A DNA stretch of 15,815 nt from an uncultured Bacillota bacterium (GTDB lineage: Bacteria; Bacillota; Limnochordia; Limnochordales; ZCTH02-B6): contig CALFSR010000047.1 in the NCBI GenBank assembly GCA_937916565.1, positions 1 to 15,815 on the forward strand, written 5' to 3'. Both the position numbers and the translations under genes were made by a program. Shown here piece after piece: positions 13,282 to 15,815 of this stretch. The notes under the pieces were generated by a model. It saw only the letters and a program-made list of their open reading frames with translations. It was not told the origin of the DNA and did not search any database. The stretch's first letter is position 1; each line of letters begins with the position of its first letter.

Positions 13282-13659
13282 ATGTATCCTGAGGATCTGC
13301 GCTACAGCAAACAGCATGAGTGGGTGAGGCAGGAGGGCAGCCGCGTGCGGGTGGGCATCACCCATTTCGCCCAAAACGAGCTGGGAGATGTGGTGTTCGT
13401 CGACCTGCCCCAGGAGGGGAGCATCCTGCAGGCCGGGGAAGCCTTTGCCGTCGTCGAGTCGGTCAAGGCGGTGTCGGATATCTACGCGCCGGTGAGTGGG
13501 CGCGTCGTGGAGGTCAACCAGGAACTGGCCGACCGGCCTGAGCTGATCAACCAGGATCCGTACGGCGCCGGCTGGATTGCGGTGCTGGAAATGGAGAACC
13601 CGGCGGAGCTGGAGGACTTGCTGGACGCCGACGGTTACCGGGCGCTGGTCGAGTCTTGA
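13282..13659 (+). CDS. gcvH: Glycine cleavage system H protein (lipoyl carrier)
   Basis: GcvH is the small carrier whose lipoyl arm moves the aminomethyl intermediate from the P protein to GcvT and is reoxidised by the L protein. It is 125 aa, the normal size. HEWVR (12-16), VRVGITHFAQNELGDVVFVD (22-41) and VVESVKAVSDIYAPVSG (58-74) are visible; Lys62 in ESVKAVSD is the lipoylation site. ATG 13282 follows GAAAGGGG. The next gene starts 14 bp after the stop. Confidence 0.97.
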   Translation: MYPEDLRYSKQHEWVRQEGSRVRVGITHFAQNELGDVVFVDLPQEGSILQAGEAFAVVESVKAVSDIYAPVSGRVVEVNQELADRPELINQDPYGAGWIAVLEMENPAELEDLLDADGYRALVES

Positions 13660-13673
13660 GGGGGTCCGGCTCC

Positions 13674-15017
13674 ATGAGTTTTACTCCCATGACCCCTGCG
13701 GACCGGGAGGCGATGCTCGCGGCCATCGGCGTTGCCAGCGTCGACGAGCTGTTTGCCGACATCCCGGCCGCCATCCGCTTAGACCGCCCGCTGGACTTGC
13801 CGCCGGCCATGGCGGAGGCCGAGGTGCGCCGGCATTTGATCCAGCTCGCCGCCCGCAATGCGGACGTGGACCGGTACACGTGCTTCCTGGGCGCGGGCGC
13901 CTACGATCACCTGATCCCGGCCGCGGTCGGGCAGCTCGTTTCCCGGTCGGAGTTCTACACGTCCTACACGCCCTACCAGCCCGAGATCACCCAGGGCGTC
14001 CTGCAGGCGACCTACGAGTACCAGACGATGATCGCGGCCCTTACGGGCATGGATCTGGCCAACGCGTCGGTGTACGACGGCGCGACGGCCCTCGCCGAGG
14101 GGGCGCTGGTGGCGTGCGCCCACACGGGCCGCGACCAGGTCGTCATCCCGGCGACGGTGCACCCCGAGTACCGGCAGGTGACGAGCACGTATTTGCGCCA
14201 CCAAGGCTTGGAAGTCGTGGAGGTGCCGTACCGGGACGGCGTCACGCCCCTGGATGAACTTAAGGCCCGCATCGGTTCCCGCACCGCGGCGGTCGTCGTG
14301 CAGCAGCCCAACTTCTTCGGCGGCATCGAAGACGCGGCCGCCGTCGCACAGCTGGCCCACGAGGCCGGAGCGCTGTTCATCGTGGCCGTGGCGGATCCGC
14401 TGACGCTCGGCCTGCTCAAGCCGCCGGGCGCCGCCGGGGCCGACATCGCGGCGGGGGACGGGCAGGCGCTGGGCAACAACTTGAGCTTCGGAGGCCCGCA
14501 CCTTGGGTTTCTCGCGGTGCGGCAGCAGCTTGTGCGGCGAATCCCGGGCCGCATCGCCGGCGCCACGGTGGACCGGGACGGGACGCGGGGCTTCGTGCTG
14601 ACGCTTCAGACGCGGGAGCAGCACATCCGCCGGAAAAAGGCCACGTCCAACATCTGCACCAACCAGGCGCTCAACGCCATTGCGGCCGCCGTGTACCTGA
14701 GCCTTTTGGGCAAGCAGGGCGTGAGGGACGTGGCGCACCAGTGCCTGCAAAAGGCCCACTACCTGCAACGGGCGATGGTGGCGCTGCCGGGCTTTGCGCC
14801 CGCGTGGGACGGGCCTTTCTTCCATGAATTTGTGGTGCGCACCACCGCGGACCCGGAGGAACTGACCCAGCGGCTGCTGGACCACCAGATCATCGGCGGG
14901 CTGCCCCTGGGACGGTTTTACCCCGAGCTTGCCGACTGCATGCTCTGGTGCGTGACCGAAAGCCGCACCCGGGAGGAGATGGATCGGCTCGTGACGGTCC
15001 TGGAGGGGTTGTCATGA
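13674..15017 (+). CDS. gcvPA: Glycine dehydrogenase (decarboxylating) subunit 1
   Basis: GcvPA is the N-terminal half of the P protein in bacteria with a split enzyme; with GcvPB it decarboxylates glycine and loads the aminomethyl group on GcvH. The 447-aa length is typical. Motifs: FLGAGAYDHLIP (71-82), EFYTSYTPYQPEITQGVLQA (93-112), NASVYDGATALAEG (130-143), QQPNFFGGIED (210-220), GNNLSFGGPHLGFLA (267-281) and REQHIRRKKATSNICTN (314-330). ATG 13674 follows AGGGGG (13659-13664); the frame also contains a TTG at 13656 overlapping the gcvH stop, which is less likely. The PLP lysine is carried by GcvPB. Its stop overlaps the gcvPB start by 4 nt. Confidence 0.97.
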   Translation: MSFTPMTPADREAMLAAIGVASVDELFADIPAAIRLDRPLDLPPAMAEAEVRRHLIQLAARNADVDRYTCFLGAGAYDHLIPAAVGQLVSRSEFYTSYTPYQPEITQGVLQATYEYQTMIAALTGMDLANASVYDGATALAEGALVACAHTGRDQVVIPATVHPEYRQVTSTYLRHQGLEVVEVPYRDGVTPLDELKARIGSRTAAVVVQQPNFFGGIEDAAAVAQLAHEAGALFIVAVADPLTLGLLKPPGAAGADIAAGDGQALGNNLSFGGPHLGFLAVRQQLVRRIPGRIAGATVDRDGTRGFVLTLQTREQHIRRKKATSNICTNQALNAIAAAVYLSLLGKQGVRDVAHQCLQKAHYLQRAMVALPGFAPAWDGPFFHEFVVRTTADPEELTQRLLDHQIIGGLPLGRFYPELADCMLWCVTESRTREEMDRLVTVLEGLS

Positions 15018-15774
15018 CGGGCTATTTGCTGCGAGGCAGCTTCCCGCTCATCTTTGAACAGGGCGCTCCCGGCCGGCGCGGCTACCGCCTGCCCGACCTT
15101 GACGTCCCCGAGGCGCCCCTCTCGGAGCTGCTCCCCGAGGACCAGCAGCGCGCGGACGAACCGGCTTTGCCCGAGGTGAGCGAGCCCGAAGTCGTCCGCC
15201 ACTACGTCGGGCTTTCCCGGCGCAACTACGGCGTCGACGTCGGCTTTTATCCTCTGGGGTCGTGCACCATGAAGTACAACCCCAAGGTCAACGAATGGGC
15301 GGCGAGCCTCCCCGGTTTCGCCCGGGTGCACCCGTACCAGCCGGAGGAGACGGTGCAGGGGGCGCTGGAGCTCATGTACCGGCTCGAGCGGTACCTGTGC
15401 GAGATCGCGGGGTTGAGCCGGGCCACGCTGCAGCCGGCCGCGGGTGCCCACGGCGAGCTCCTCGGCCTCATGATCATCAAGGCGTACCACGAAAAGAACG
15501 GCCAGGGGCAGCAGCGCACCGAGATCATCGTGCCCGACTCGGCCCACGGTACCAACCCCGCGAGCGCGGCCATGTGCGGATACCGGGTGGTGGAGGTCAA
15601 ATCCGACGCCCGGGGCGGCGTGGACGTGGAAGCGCTCAAAGCGGTAGTCAGCGAGCGCACCGCGGGCCTCATGCTGACCAACCCGAGCACGCTCGGACTC
15701 TTTGAAGAGCGGATCGTCGAGATCGCCCGCATCATTCACGACGCCGGCGGCCTTGTGTACTACGACGGCGCCAA
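15014..15774 (+). CDS. gcvPB: Glycine dehydrogenase (decarboxylating) subunit 2, 3'-truncated by contig end
   Basis: The start ATG overlaps the gcvPA stop (ATGA), showing translational coupling. The 253 complete codons present match the GcvPB N-terminal half: GFYPLGSCTMKYNPKVNE (77-94), HPYQPEE (106-112), LQPAAGAHGELLGL (139-152), PDSAHGTNPASAA (174-186), LTNPSTLGLFE (221-231) and GGLVYYDGA (245-253). The full family length is about 480-500 aa, so roughly half is missing, including the expected PLP lysine. Genomic sequence stops after GCC AA, where the family normally continues DGAN; the following bases are sequencing adapter, which keep the frame open and would add false residues (KDRKSTRLNSSH). 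The gene is probably intact in the organism. Confidence 0.96.
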
Positions 15775-15815
15775 AGATCGGAAGAGCACACGTCTGAACT
15801 CCAGTCACGCCAATA
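15775..15815 (+). other. Illumina TruSeq adapter with index GCCAAT (not genomic)
   Basis: The last 41 bases begin AGATCGGAAGAGCACACG and continue as the standard TruSeq Read 1 3' adapter to 15808. They are followed by GCCAAT (15809-15814), which is TruSeq index 6, and the first A of the next constant segment. The first A (15775) probably comes from library A-tailing. Translations across it give the well-known artefact peptides DRKSTRLNSSH (plus) and MTGVQTCALPI (minus). Confidence 0.99.

Noticed and set aside
14918..15808. Minus-strand open frame of 296 codons at the right end
   Set aside because: It is antisense to gcvPA/gcvPB and its first residues (MTGVQTCALPI) are translated sequencing adapter.

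Overview
The window looks like the origin-proximal part of the chromosome of a GC-rich, endospore-forming Bacillota (Firmicutes) bacterium, possibly of the Symbiobacterium/Limnochordia/Thermaerobacter kind. That placement is an inference from gene content: the order jag - rsmG - noc - parA(soj) - parB(spo0J) - yyaC follows the oriC-flanking order of Bacillus, YyaC is a spore-former protein, and coding regions have very high G/C at third positions with many GTG/TTG starts and strong purine-rich ribosome binding sites. The last 41 bases are not genomic: they are an Illumina TruSeq adapter, so the genomic insert ends at 15774.

Layout. (1) 1-162: 3' tail of jag (khpB) followed by two tandem intrinsic terminators. 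(2) 183-4736, plus strand: rsmG, noc, parA, parB, two perfect parS sites, and a fusion of a YcgR-N-like (PilZN) domain to an FlhG/MinD-type ATPase with an amphipathic C-terminal helix. mnmE and mnmG, normally between jag and rsmG, are absent here. (3) yyaC on the minus strand, overlapping the ATPase gene tail-to-tail by 95 bp. (4) A 365-bp non-coding stretch holding a candidate forespore-type promoter for yyaC, a perfect Noc-binding palindrome and a sigma-A-like promoter. (5) A tail-anchored TPR protein (plus) convergent with an endonuclease III-like DNA glycosylase (minus). (6) ilvE, then sucC-sucD with their own promoter. (7) An aldehyde dehydrogenase of unknown substrate (minus). (8) The glycine cleavage operon gcvT-gcvH-gcvPA-gcvPB, with gcvPB cut off by the contig end.

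How it fits together. ParA, ParB and the parS sites form the chromosome segregation system. Noc, a ParB paralogue, couples chromosome position to division, and one of its sites lies in the same window. The PilZN-FlhG-like ATPase sits directly behind parS and may be a further positioning factor; this is the most unusual protein here. The second half is metabolic: branched-chain amino acid transamination, succinyl-CoA/succinate interconversion, aldehyde oxidation and glycine cleavage. No CRISPR array, insertion sequence, tRNA, rRNA or prophage gene was seen.
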